Assembly (NCBI GenBank): GCA_948144175.1
Contig: CANXME010000032.1
Coordinates: 1,203,501 to 1,267,500, forward strand
Length of the DNA stretch: 64,000 bases
DNA from: Closterium sp. NIES-65
Lineage: Eukaryota; Streptophyta; Zygnematophyceae; Desmidiales; Closteriaceae
Direction of reading: 5' to 3'
Shown piece by piece: positions 24,946 through 35,249 of this stretch; within the stretch, counting starts at the first letter, position 1; the number at the start of each line of letters is the position of its first letter. The notes beneath the pieces are model-generated. The model had not been told where the DNA came from. It was given only the letters and a program-made list of their open reading frames with translations, and did no database searches. A program made the position numbers and the translations under genes.

Positions 24946-27900
24946 ATGGCTACCCCCAGTATCCTCACTTTTGACGCTGAGGGTAGGGCCATCGACTCTG
25001 ACGTTTGGGTGGACGACCTGCTGCTCTTCCTATAGTGCGACAGAGCTGACGGCCTCTCTCTCTTTGACCTCACTTCTGGTGCCTCTCCCGCCCCTGCTGC
25101 TGATGCGGATGCCACTGTTCGCTCACAGTGGGCCACCCGCGATGCTGCTGCATGTCTTGCTGTGCGTCGCCACCTGCCTCCCTCTGAGCGCGCGCACTTT
25201 GGCCAGTACAAGAGTGCTCAGACCTTGTACGACGCTGTAGTTGCACGCTACTCCTCCCCTGCCACTGCTGCACTGAGCCGCCTCATGCTACCGTACCTCT
25301 TTCCCGACCTTGCTGCCTTTGCCACAGTCACTGACCTCATTACCCACCTCCGCACTAGTGACGCTCGCTACCGCGCCGCGCTTCCTGCTGAGTTCTGCGC
25401 CAAGAACCCCCCCCCCATGTACATCACCCTCTACTACATAGTCACCCGCCTCCCTGACTCCCTTCGCGTAGTCAGGGACCACTTTCTCTCAGTCTGCCCC
25501 ACCACTCTCACTGTTGACCTCCTCGAGAAGTCCCTCCTCGCGGCCGAGAAGAGCATTCTCGCTGTAGGGGCCTCTCGTGGTGACCCGCGCACCCCCATCT
25601 TTGAGGGGTGTTCCCCCTCCCCCCTCCTGCCCTCTGTCGCCTCTGCTGCTACGGCCGACCTCGTTGGTTTTGAGTCGGTCGGTGCGGCGTCGGCCCCTAC
25701 TGGGAGACGTCGCCCTGGCAAGGGCAAGGGGGGCAGGGGCGGTGGTGGAGCTGGCGGGGGCGGTGGAGGCGGCGGCGGAGGCAGCGGAGGAGGTGGGGGT
25801 GGTGGTGGGGGTGGTGGCGGGAGCGGAGGTGTCAGCGGCGGCAGTGGAGGCGGAGGCGGCAGCGGCGGTGGTGGTGGGAGTGGAGGCGGAGGCGGCGGTG
25901 GCGGCGGCGACGATGGGAGTGGAGGTGGTAGCGGAGGTGGTGGCGGCGGCGGCGGCGGAGGCGGCGGAGGAGGTCGTAGCTTGTCGCAGAGGAGTGGCTC
26001 CGGTGGTGGTCAGCGCCAGCAGCAGCAGCGTGGTCAGGAGACCCTCTCCCCGCAGCAGCTCCGTGAGTGGTACGCTGCACGTCAAAGGGGTGGGGGAACT
26101 GGTCCGTACACCTTCGTCCTGCGCACTAGCGACCGTGCGGGTGAGCCGTGTGGTGGTCCACACCCCACCCAGCGCTGCTTTGGCCACCTGAGTGACGCTT
26201 GGCGCCGCCAGTTTCCTGACGCCACTGAGATCCCTCGCTGGGACCAGCTGTCTAGGGCAGGAGTAGCTATCTTTGATCTTGACTTTGATGCTATTCTTCG
26301 TGCCATGTATGCTGTGACTATTAGTGAGGAGGGTGACTGTTACCGGTGTTTCCCGCCCGACCCGAGCATTGGTACTGCTGCTCTAGGTGCTGTTGAGGCT
26401 GCTGCTCCAGGTGCTGGTGAGGCTGTTGCTCTAGGTGCCAGTGAGTCTGCGTCCTCAGGTGCTGGTGAGTCTGCTCTCTCAGGTATTGCGTCGGCTCCGG
26501 CCTCCCTCACCTTCACCCTTGACTCGGGGGCGTCTCGCTCCTTCTTTCGAGACCGCACCACACTCACGCCGCTTAGTCGGCCGGTTGCAGTCTCCCTGGC
26601 AGACCCCTTTGGGGGTCCTGTTCTGGCTCGCTACTCCAATGTCCTTCCGTGCCCTGCGGTCCGGTCTGGCTCCCTGTCGGGTCTGTACCTCCCCTCGTTC
26701 TCTACGAACTTGGTGGCGGGTGCTGACCTACAAGATGGGGGGGTTGACCAGTTCACCCCTGCGCGCCGACGGGACACCCACTGCACGGACGCGGACACGG
26801 GCCGACACTTGACCACATTCACGCGTCGCCCGGAGTCGAGCCTGTACACACTCACTGTTCCGTCTCCTCCTCCTGCGTCTGGTCAGGTACCGACGTCGGG
26901 TCAGGTGTTTGCTGCAGCGTCCAGGTCTGGTCCTGAGTCTGCCCCCTGCTCGTGTCGCCTCCTGTCCCACGAGACCCTCCTGTGGCACCACCGCATGGGT
27001 CACCCCTCCCTGCTTCGTCTCCGGAGCATGGCCTCTCGTCTTCTTGTCTCTGGTCTTCCCCGGTCCCTCCCTCCCCTTCCTCCGGGTCCTGGCCCTCCCT
27101 GTGTCCCCTGTGTCGAGGGACGCCTCCGGGCTACCCCTCACTCCTCCCCGTTTCCTTCGACGGAGGCCCCGCTGCAGACGCTTCACATGGACGTGTGGGG
27201 CCCAGCCCGCGTCCGTGGGCAGGGTCACAAGCGCTACTTCTTGCTGGTGGTTGACGACTACTCGCGTTACACCACAGTCTTCCCCTTGCGCAGCAAGGGT
27301 GATGTCACTGAGGTGTTGATCGACTGGATCCGCGCAGCTCGTCTTCAGCTGAGGAAGAGCTTCGGCTCGGACTTTCCTGTTCTGCGTCTGCACTCGGACA
27401 GAGGCGGAGAGTTCTCCTCTGGCCTTCTGCGAGCCTACTGTCGTGCACGAGGCATCCCCCTGACCTTCACGCTTCCGGACTCTCCATAGCATAATGGGAT
27501 TGCTGAGCGCCGCATCGGCATGGTCATGGACGTCGCCCGTACGTCCATGATGCATGCGGCTGCCCCCCATTTTCTGTGGCCGTTTGCGGTTCGGTACGCG
27601 GCGCATCAGATCAACCTTCAGCCCAGGGTCTCCAGGCCGGAGACCTCCCCAGCTCTGCTGTGGACGGGGAAGGTTGGCGATGCGTCAGCGTTTCGTGTCT
27701 GGGGATCTCGGGCGTTTGTTCGCGACTTGTCCGCGGACAAGCTGTCCTCTCGTGCTGCTCCCTGCGTCTTCCTGGGTTTCCCTCCTGACGCACCTGGGTG
27801 GCAGTTCTACCATTCCACCTCTCGACGTGTTCTGTCCTCCCAGAACGTCACGTTTGACGAGTCGGTCCCCTTCTACCGGCTCTTCCCCTACTGCACTCCG

Positions 27901-30900
27901 TCCTTTCCCCCGCCCCCGCTCTTCCTTGTCCCAGGTCCCCCTCCGGTAGACCCCCTCCCCCCTCAGGGTCAGGCCCCTTCAGGTGTGTCCCAGGTAGACG
28001 CTGCTGAGCCTGTCGAGGTCACTAGTGACTCTGGTGCTGCTGAGGGTGCTGTGCGTGGGGACTCCGGGCCTGGGGGTACTGAGCCTGGGGGTGCGGAGCC
28101 TGGGGGTGCGGAGCCTGGGGGTGCTAAGCCTGGGGGTGCTACGCCTGGGGGTGCTGAGCCTGCTGCTACTGTTCTTGGTGGTTCTCCGGACCTTTCTTCT
28201 CGCCGCGAGCTGCTCTCTCCGCTGGAGCTGCTTGAGTGGTTTGCCCGGCGCTGGAGGCGAGCTGCTGGAGCTGGGGGTGCTGCGGGTGCTGGAGGTTCTG
28301 TTGCTGCTGAGGGAGCTTGTGCCACGGGTCCTGGAGGTGCTCGTACTGCGAGTACTAGAGCTGCCGGGCCCGGGGGTGCCTCTAGAGCTGGAGCTGCTGC
28401 GGGTGCTGGCGCGGAGTCTACGACTGCTGGTCCTGGAGGCGGTCCTGCTGGGGGTGCCTCTGGAGCTAGAGCTGCTGCGGGTGCTGGCGCTGGGTCTACG
28501 GCTGTCGGTCCTACTGAGGGTGCTTCTGGCGCTGCTGGAGGTGCTGGAGCTGGAGCTGCTCCTGGTGCTGGTGCTGCCTTGGGGGGTGCTGGTGCTGTAC
28601 CTGCTGTGTCTGGAGGTGCTGCGCGGCCTCGGCCGTACTTCGTTCTGCTCCTTCAGCAGGTTCTTGGTCTCCCGCCCTCCACTGGTCCTTCTCCTCCCTT
28701 AGAGTGTCCACAGCCTGTCCCGTCGCAGTTACAGTTACAGCCCGCCTCTCCACTGCCTTCTCCGTCTCCCTACACTGGTCCTACTGGAGGTCTTGCTGAG
28801 CGTCGTGAGCCTGCGTCCCGCCCTGCGTCGCCAGTCCGTGCTGCTCGCCCTAATGGTCGCGGTTCGCGTCAGCGTCCTCCTCCTGTCCCTGGCACGCATA
28901 GGATGTCTCTGCGTCCGTCCACTGCTCCTCTGCGTGCCCCTTTGCCTTCTCCTCCTCAGTCTTCTCTTCCTACACTTGCCGACCCGGAGTCGGACTCTCG
29001 TCGTGCTGCCAGTCCTACTGTCACGCGTCTCCTTGCTACTGTTGTCAGTGACCCTTCCTTTGAGTCCGCTGCTGCGTCTGCCCTAGTTGCTGAGCTGGTC
29101 GACTTTGCTGCCGCGTGTCGTCTAGACTACGCTGCCAGTCTTGTTGCCGAGTCTGAGTCTGCTGAGTCTGCGTCTGCCTGTCCTCCGTTCTTCGGGGGTG
29201 ACTGTGCTCTTGGCACGGACGTCCTTGAGGACAGGCAGGAGGAGTTCCAGTGCTTTGCCGCCGCTTTGCCCCATCTCGTGTCCATGCTTGTTGCCCCTGA
29301 GGGAGACCCGGATGCTCTTGACATCCCGACCCCACGCTTTTACGCAGAGGCGATGGCCGGTCCCTACTCCTCTCAGTGGCAGTCAGCCATGGACGCAGAG
29401 ATGGCTTCCTGGAAGTCCACAGGCACCTACGTCGACAAGGTTCCCCCACCTGGGGCGAACATCGTCAGTGGCATGTGGATGTTCATGGTGAAGCGGCCGC
29501 CGGGTTCTCCGCCTGTCTTCAAGGCGCGGTACGTGGCTCGTGGCTTCAGTCAGCGGCAGGGAGTTGACTTCTTTCAGACCTTCTCCCTGACCCCGAATAT
29601 GACCACTCTTCGGGTTCTGCTGCACGTCGCTGCTCAGCGTGACTACGAGCTACACTCCCTTGACTTCAGCACTGCTTTCCTGCAGGGTCGCCTGCACGAG
29701 GAGATCTGGCTGCGCCGCCCTCCTGGCTTCACTGGGTCGTTCCCTCCTGGTACCTAGTGGAGCCTCTTCCTGCCAGTCTACGGTCTCCGCCAGGCGCCAC
29801 GTGAGTGGCACGACACACTGAGGACTACACTTGCGGCTCTTGGGTTCGCTCCTTCTACTGCTGACCCGTCGCTGTTTCTGCGCACCGACACCTCGCTGCC
29901 GCCGTTCTACATCCTCGTGTACGTCGACGACTTGGTCTTTGCCACTGCGGACACTGCCGCACTTGCCCACGTGAAGTCCGAGTTGCAGAAGAGACACACA
30001 TGCACAGAGCTGGGTGAACTGACAAGCTATCTTGGCTTGCAGATCACCCGGGAGAGAGCACGCCGCACCATTACCCTGACTCAGTCACACATGGTGCAGC
30101 AGGTCCTTTAGCGCTTCAGCTTCACGTACTCCTCGCCTCAGTCTACTCCTCTGCCTACGGGACACTCGCTCTCAGCTCTGCCTTCGGATGATTCCGTAGA
30201 GTCGAGTGGCCCGTATCCAGAGCTTGTGGGCTGCCTCATGTACTTGATGACCTGCACTCGACCTGACCTCGCATACCCTCTCAGCATCTTAGCACGCTAT
30301 GTTGCTCCCGGCAGTCACCGGAAGGAGCACATGGATGCAGCTAAGAGGGTGTTGCGCTACTTGTGCAGTACGTTGGGCATGGGGCTAGTGCTTGGAGGGC
30401 GAGACCGGCCTGTTCTCACTGGGCACTCAGACGCTTCTTGGGCTGACGACCAGGCTACACAGCGGTCATCTCAGGGTTACACCTTCAGTCTTGGCTCTGG
30501 CTCTGTCTCTTGGTGCTCTACTCGCTCTTCTTCTGTTCTCAGCTCCAGCTGTGAGGCTGAGATCTACGCCACGGCCATGGCTGCCCAAGAGCTTTGCTGG
30601 CTCACCTACCTGCTGACTGACCTTGGAGAGCGGCCTCGTTCTCCTCCAGTGCTGTACGTCGACAACAAGGCAGCCATTGCCTTGTGTGAGGAGCACAGAC
30701 TGGAGCACAGGACGAAGCACATTGCTCTGCGCTACTTCCTTGCTCGAGAGCTGCAGCAGCGCGGTCAGCTTCGTCTGCGTCACGTGGCCACTGAGGCCAA
30801 CACTGCTGATGTGTTCACCAAGGCACTTCCGCCTTGTGACCATCAGCGCTTTTGCACTTTGCTAGGTCTTGTGCCCACTGGGCCTCACTTGCTTACCTCT

Positions 30901-30903
30901 TGA
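24946..30903 (+). pseudogene. gag-pol region of copia F (fossil)
   Basis: Starts ATGGCTACCCCCAGTATCC, matching the gag start of D and H. Order: gag to about 25700; polyglycine (about 25740-25975); CGGPHPTQRCF motif near 26150; protease (TLDSGASRSFF near 26515); integrase (WHHRMGHPS, MDVWGPARV, LHSDRGGEF, NGIAERRIG, 26970-27530); Ala/Gly/Pro spacer (28020-28600); RT (SSQWQSAMDAEMASWK near 29370, YVDDLVFAT near 29920); RNase H (SDASWADDQATQ near 30430), ending PTGPHLLTS. Broken in a handful of places. Confidence 0.88.
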
Positions 30904-31109
30904 CCTTGTCTGTACTGCTGCATATATATACCTGCTCTTGCTTGTTTAGCAGTGTTATATATATGCTCTACTGCATGTGAACTGGCCTTGTGGCCTTGAA
31001 CTTGTGCTCGGAATTTGTGTGGTATCCTTGAGATCCACCCTGAGCTTACTTTGCTTTGCTTGACTGGTCTTGTTACCCCTTGTTCTCCCCCACTTTGCCT
31101 ATGGGGGTG

Positions 31110-31244
31110 TGTCAGATTATTATATAGCTGATGCATGTTTGTAGGCTGTAGTGGGGTAGCCCATAGGGGGTACAACACAATTAGGGTTGGTACTTGTACT
31201 GTTTTCATTCATAGTGCATTCATTCCTCGCTACTGATTCTGAGA
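31110..31244 (+). repeat. 3' LTR of F
   Basis: 135 bp, begins TGTCAGATTATTATATAGC directly after the purine tract and is followed by CAGCT. Confidence 0.88.
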
Positions 31245-31249
31245 CAGCT

Positions 31250-32150
31250 AATTGTCCCGACGCAGACGCCCGACTCGACGCGGCCACCTGACCTGACTCA
31301 GCCACCTGTGCAGACGCAGTGGTCGGTGTGTACAGACTAGACCCAGGCTGTCCAGTGAATGTAGCCAGGTGACGGCCAGTCCGGGAGCACGTACAGGTCG
31401 CCACGCGCTGCCCTCCCGGAATAAAGGTATCAACCCAGACATCATGAATGGCAGCGTTGCTCACCAAGTTCGTTGAGAACGTGGGGAGGTGGAGACCTGA
31501 CAGAGAGCCGGAGGGGACTGCTGGACAAGGGAGGACCTTGGAGGCTCTCGCAACTACTTGGCCCCCATAGGAGTTAGCCAGTGAGACTGGGACAGGTGCT
31601 GTGAGTGGTGTGACTATGGTGCAATCAGGAAAGAAGCAACGTGACGCGCGTGAGTCAAGCGTGAAAGTGTGCAAGACCTCAGCTGAGGTAGGACTTGCGG
31701 CAGTAGACGCACTAGCACCTAGAGCGTCGGCAAACTCACAGGCACCTAGAGCTACAGAAGACTCAGTAGTACCTGGAGCGGCAGCAGACTCACTAGCACC
31801 TGGGGCGGCAGCAGACTCACTAGAACCGAGAGCAGGAACCTCCACATAGCCAGGGACGCATCGATGAGAAGCACAGTCGGGACGTCGCTTAGGCCACATA
31901 AAATCAAAACCTCCACCACCAGGCCTGCCGCGCTGAACAACCCACTCACGGAGCTACTGAGGGGTGGGGTCGTCCGGGAGAGGCAGTGCCCGCTGCTGTC
32001 CACCCCTGGCCGTAGCAACTGCCGCAAAAGTGGCCATGATAGAGAGCGACGGTCAGGAGTAGGTCCAGCACCTCCAGCTCCTCCAGCACCAGCTGCACCT
32101 CCAGCACTCCCAGCAGCACCTCCACCAGCAGCAGTAGTAGTAGCAGCAAT
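31250..32150 (-). pseudogene. Protease and late gag region of copia E (fossil)
   Basis: Minus-strand protease shows TLDSRASRCFFPDCTIVTPL (DSGA-like position) and PTFSTNLVSNAAIHD near 31440-31680, preceded by SESAAAPG-type repeats. It is separated from the integrase part by element F. Broken. Confidence 0.75.
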
Positions 32151-32199
32151 AGTTGAATCTTTTTTTCTTCTTCTTCTTTTTTTTTTTAAGGGTTTAGGG

Positions 32200-33000
32200 T
32201 TGCGCGCGGGCTGCAGGGACAGCGCCTACGAGCTGCAGGGGCGACGCGCGGCTTGGCAGGGCGGCTCGCGGGCTGCAGGGGCAGTGCCCACGGGCTGCAG
32301 GGGTGACGCGCGGCTTGGCAGGGCGGCGCGTGGGGTGTAGGGGCAGCGCGCGGCTCGGCAGGGCGGCGCCGAGGCTGCAGGGGCGTCGCTCGGCTCGGCA
32401 GGGCGGCGCGCGGGCTGCAGGGGCAGTGCCCACGGGCTGCAGGGGAGACGCGCGGCTCGGCAGGGCGGCGTACGGGCTGTAGGGGCGGCGCGTGGCTTGG
32501 CAGGGCGGCGCCCAGGCTGCAGGGGCGATGCTCGGCTCGGCAGGGCGGCGCACGGGCAGCAGGGGCAGCACCCACGGGCTGCAGGGGCGACGTGCGGCTC
32601 GGCAGGGCGGCGTACGGGCTGCAGGGGCAGCGCCCACGGGCTGCAGGGGCAACTCGCGGCTCGGCAGGGCGGCGCGCGGGCTGCAGGGGCAGCGCCCACA
32701 GGCTGCAGGGGCAACGCGCGGCTCGGCAGGGTGGCGCGCGGGCTGGAGAGGCAGTGTGCACGGGCTGCAGGGGCGAACGCGCGGGCTGCAGGGGCAGCAC
32801 GCGAGCCACAGGGGCAGGCACGGCTGCAGGGGCAGCACAGTCGCAAGGGCAAGCACGGCTGCAGGGGCAGCACGGTCGCAGGGGCGAGTACGGCTGCAGG
32901 GGCAGCGCGGTCGCAGGGGCGAGCACGGCTGCAGGGGCAGCACGGTCGCAGGGGCGAGCACGGCTACAAGGGCAGCGCGGCTGCAACGGCAGCGTAGGAA
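32200..33000 (-). repeat. Tandem-repeat leader of E
   Basis: About 800 bp of degenerate repeats built on GGCTGCAGGGGC with CGCGCGGCTCGGCAGGGCGGC units. It lies between primer site and gag position, as in D, G and H. The last third (about 32800-32990) changes to a CAGGGGCAGCACGGTCG unit of about 33 bp. Confidence 0.8.
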
Positions 33001-33069
33001 GAAAAAAATTACGAGTAGGGCAGGGCGGAACGTTCGGTGGGCCCTAGGAACGATTCTGCTCTAATACCA

Positions 33070-33202
33070 TGTTAGAATAAGGAGGCAGGAATGATTGTAT
33101 TGAGAAGGAAGGGCAGTACAAGTAGTCCTAACCCTAGAGTGTTATACCCCTTGTAGGCTAACCCACTATAGCCTAGAGATAACACAAACATACAGTTTGA
33201 CA
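33070..33202 (-). repeat. 5' LTR of E
   Basis: 133 bp, homologous to 17907-18039 with about 6 differences. The primer site is on its inner side, and GGGCCC is at 33039-33044. Confidence 0.85.
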
Positions 33203-33270
33203 CAATTCTCCTCAACTCTCTTGCTTGTACCCCCATTCCTCACCTAATCAGACCATTCCTAATTCTAACA

Positions 33271-34075
33271 AGCCATGTACTCTAAGGAGTGCATTCCCTT
33301 AGCAATAGTTTTAAGATAAGAGTACAAGGATATCAATAGCAATTCCAGCTAGCCATGTACTCTAAGGAGTACATTCCCTTAGCAACTGTATTGCATTGCT
33401 ACAGTAACGGCAACTATTACTCTACTCCACAGTTACCATGTTGCGTCGTGTAACCTCCGAGTACGGTTACTGGGTGGTCAACAGTCACGACCGTTGACTA
33501 ACTGTGATTGTTGACCTTCGAGTGACTCTCGGGCTGCAGTGTGCTCTGTATGACCTATTGCGGTACTGGTGTAGTGGCGCAACTTTGTTATAAACTGGCG
33601 CTAGGAGAGAACCTTCAGGACTGTTATAATAACCTTCCGGTTATTCCAACAGGTCTGATGGATTTGACAGGAGGAAACTGAGTTCTGAAAACACGGACGC
33701 CCAGCACTAAAAACAAGCACTGAAGGCTGTTCTCTACACAACCAGCACTCAGGCAAGCGGAACAGAGTGTGAGGAAGGAAACAACTATTTGCGAAGATTA
33801 CGCCGAGATGAACCACTGCTAAGTTTCTTGGGCGAGAGTTCACATTCGCATCTGCATTTCCAATAGCACACAAGATGGCATGTGCAAATAGAAACTCCAA
33901 ATGTGGAGGTCTCTAATATGAACCGAACAGAAGATGTACCCTATACCATGTACCTCAGTGTAGTCTAGGATATCTCATAAAGATACAAATATGATTTGAC
34001 ATCTTGTTGAGTGCGGCTACACCAGATGTGGATACGACAACAGTCAGGTCGATGTAGGCAGCGATGCTGTAGGTG
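33271..34075. other. Non-repetitive flank with a 35-bp direct repeat
   Basis: No convincing gene. A 35-bp sequence starting AGCCATGTACTCTAAGGAGT occurs at 33271 and again at 33351 with one difference. The rest has ordinary base composition and is the outer flank of B on one side and G on the other. Confidence 0.6.
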
Positions 34076-34080
34076 CATTT

Positions 34081-34209
34081 TGTCAAATTATATGCCTGTA
34101 TCATAATAAAATGTAGGCTTTAGTGGGGTAGCTAATGTAGGGTATAGCATTTCTTACTTGTACCCAACTTTCTCGATAGTGCAACCATCCCTACCAACCT
34201 ACTCTAACA
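34081..34209 (+). repeat. 5' LTR of G
   Basis: 129 bp, TGTCAAATTATATGCC to TACTCTAACA. Confidence 0.88.
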
Positions 34210-34619
34210 TGGTATTAAGAGCACAGTCTTAGGACCTAATTCCCTACTAGGCCCACCGTTAACTCTCATGTTGTAGGGTTTCCCCTGCCTGTCGAGCTGC
34301 CCCACCCGTCGCGCCGCCCTGCTTGTTGCGCGACGCGCGTTTAATTTTTCTTTTTTCTCGTCACGCCGCCCTAGGGCCCGGCCCCGCCCGTCGCGTCGCC
34401 TTAGGGACTTCGCGCCGCCCACGGGAGCCAGTTGCGCTGCCCTGCAGGCAGCGCGCGACCCCGCCTGGCCCGTCGCGCACCTGTAGGGCCCGCGAGCCGC
34501 CCTTCCCTGCGCGCCGCGTCGCCCCTTTTTGGCAGCGCGCGGCTCGGCCCCGCCCTCGCGCACCCCTACGGCCCTCGTGCCGCGCTCTGAGAGCCGATGC
34601 GGCCCCGCCCTGCCCCAAC

Positions 34620-35119
34620 GCCGCCCCTTGACCCTCGAGCAGCCGCCCCTGGACCCAGAGCAGCCGCCCCTGGCCCCTGAAGCAGCCGCCCCTGGTGCAG
34701 CCGCCCCTGGACCCTTGAGCAGCCGCCCCTGGACCCATAGCAGCCGCCCCTGGCTCCTACAGCAGCCGCCCCTGGTGCAGCCGCCCCTGGACCCTCGAGC
34801 AGCTGCCCCTGGACCCTGAGCAGCCGCCCCTGGCCCCTGCAGCAGCCGCCCCTGGTGCAGCCGCCCCTGGACCCTCGAGCAACCGCCCCTAGACCCAGAG
34901 CAGCCACCCCTGGCCCCTGAAGCAGCCGCCCCTGGTGCAGCCGCCCCTGGACTCCGTGCAGCCGCCCCTGGACCCCGCGACGCTGCCCCTGGACCCACGA
35001 TGCCGCCCCAGGACACCGTGCAGCCGCCCGCCGAGCGCCGGCCCTGCTCGCCCGGCGAGCGCCTGCTCTGCCCGCCACTGGTGAGCACCTGCCTTGTTAG
35101 CGCACTGCCTGCCTGCCAG

Positions 35120-35170
<51 letters not shown>

Positions 35171-35185
35171 ACCTGCCTGTCGCGC
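34620..35185 (+). repeat. Repeat leader of G with (CTGC)n microsatellite
   Basis: GCAGCCGCCCCTGGxCCC-type units (about 34620-34990), then a (CCTG)n tetranucleotide run at about 35100-35180. Same position as the leaders of D, E, F and H. Confidence 0.8.
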
Positions 35186-35249
35186 TTGCCCTGCCCGCGC
35201 TGCTGCTGCGACTACTGCCACTACCACTGCTACTGCTGCTGCTACTGGT

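Larger units (their letters stand above)
23795..31244 (+). mobile_element. Nearly full-length Ty1/copia element F
   Basis: Plus-strand copia nested in E with an exact duplication CAGCT (23790-23794, 31245-31249). The LTRs are 23795-23887 and 31110-31244; they differ in length but are almost identical where they align. The primer site TGGTATCGAGCAGG starts at 23888, the stem-loop is at 23901-23916, GGGCCC at 23925-23930 and the purine tract CCTATGGGGGTG at 31098-31109. All parts from gag to RNase H are present. Broken, a handful of breaks. Recent, because the aligned LTR parts differ at about one site. Confidence 0.9.
17907..33202 (-). mobile_element. Ty1/copia element E with nested F and a solo LTR
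   Basis: Minus-strand short-LTR copia. LTRs of 133 bp lie at 17907-18039 and 33070-33202 and differ at about 6 positions. Flanks GAATT and CAATT are a 5-bp duplication with one difference, lying inside the LTR of B. The primer site TGGTATTAGAGC is at 33058-33069 (minus) and the purine tract CCTATGGGGGTG at 18040-18051. Parts in minus order: tandem-repeat leader, protease region, [F], integrase, Ala/Ser/Pro spacer, [solo LTR], RT, RNase H. The gag core is not recognisable. Broken, several breaks; older than H, J and F. Confidence 0.85.
16058..33270 (+). mobile_element. Ty1/copia tail B, its 3' LTR split by element E
   Basis: Plus-strand copia that enters in the RT region at about 16058 and runs to the end of RNase H at 17587. 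It then has the conserved 3' block (CTTGTGCTCGGAATG...GATCCACCCTGAGCTT, about 17715-17770), a purine tract (CCTATGCGGGTG) and a 3' LTR starting TGTCCAAATA at 17841. The LTR is interrupted at 17906 by element E and finishes at 33203-33270 (…ATTCTAACA). The restored LTR length of about 130 bp fits the short-LTR group. No 5' part is present in the window. Broken. Confidence 0.8.

Noticed and set aside
32186-33064. Cys/Pro-rich repeat 'proteins' (APAAR..CPCSP) on both strands
   Set aside because: Products of the tandem-repeat leader of element E.
33601-33900. 99-residue minus-strand frame in the flank of G
   Set aside because: No domain, no codon bias evident, and no splice or repeat context. 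Likely chance.
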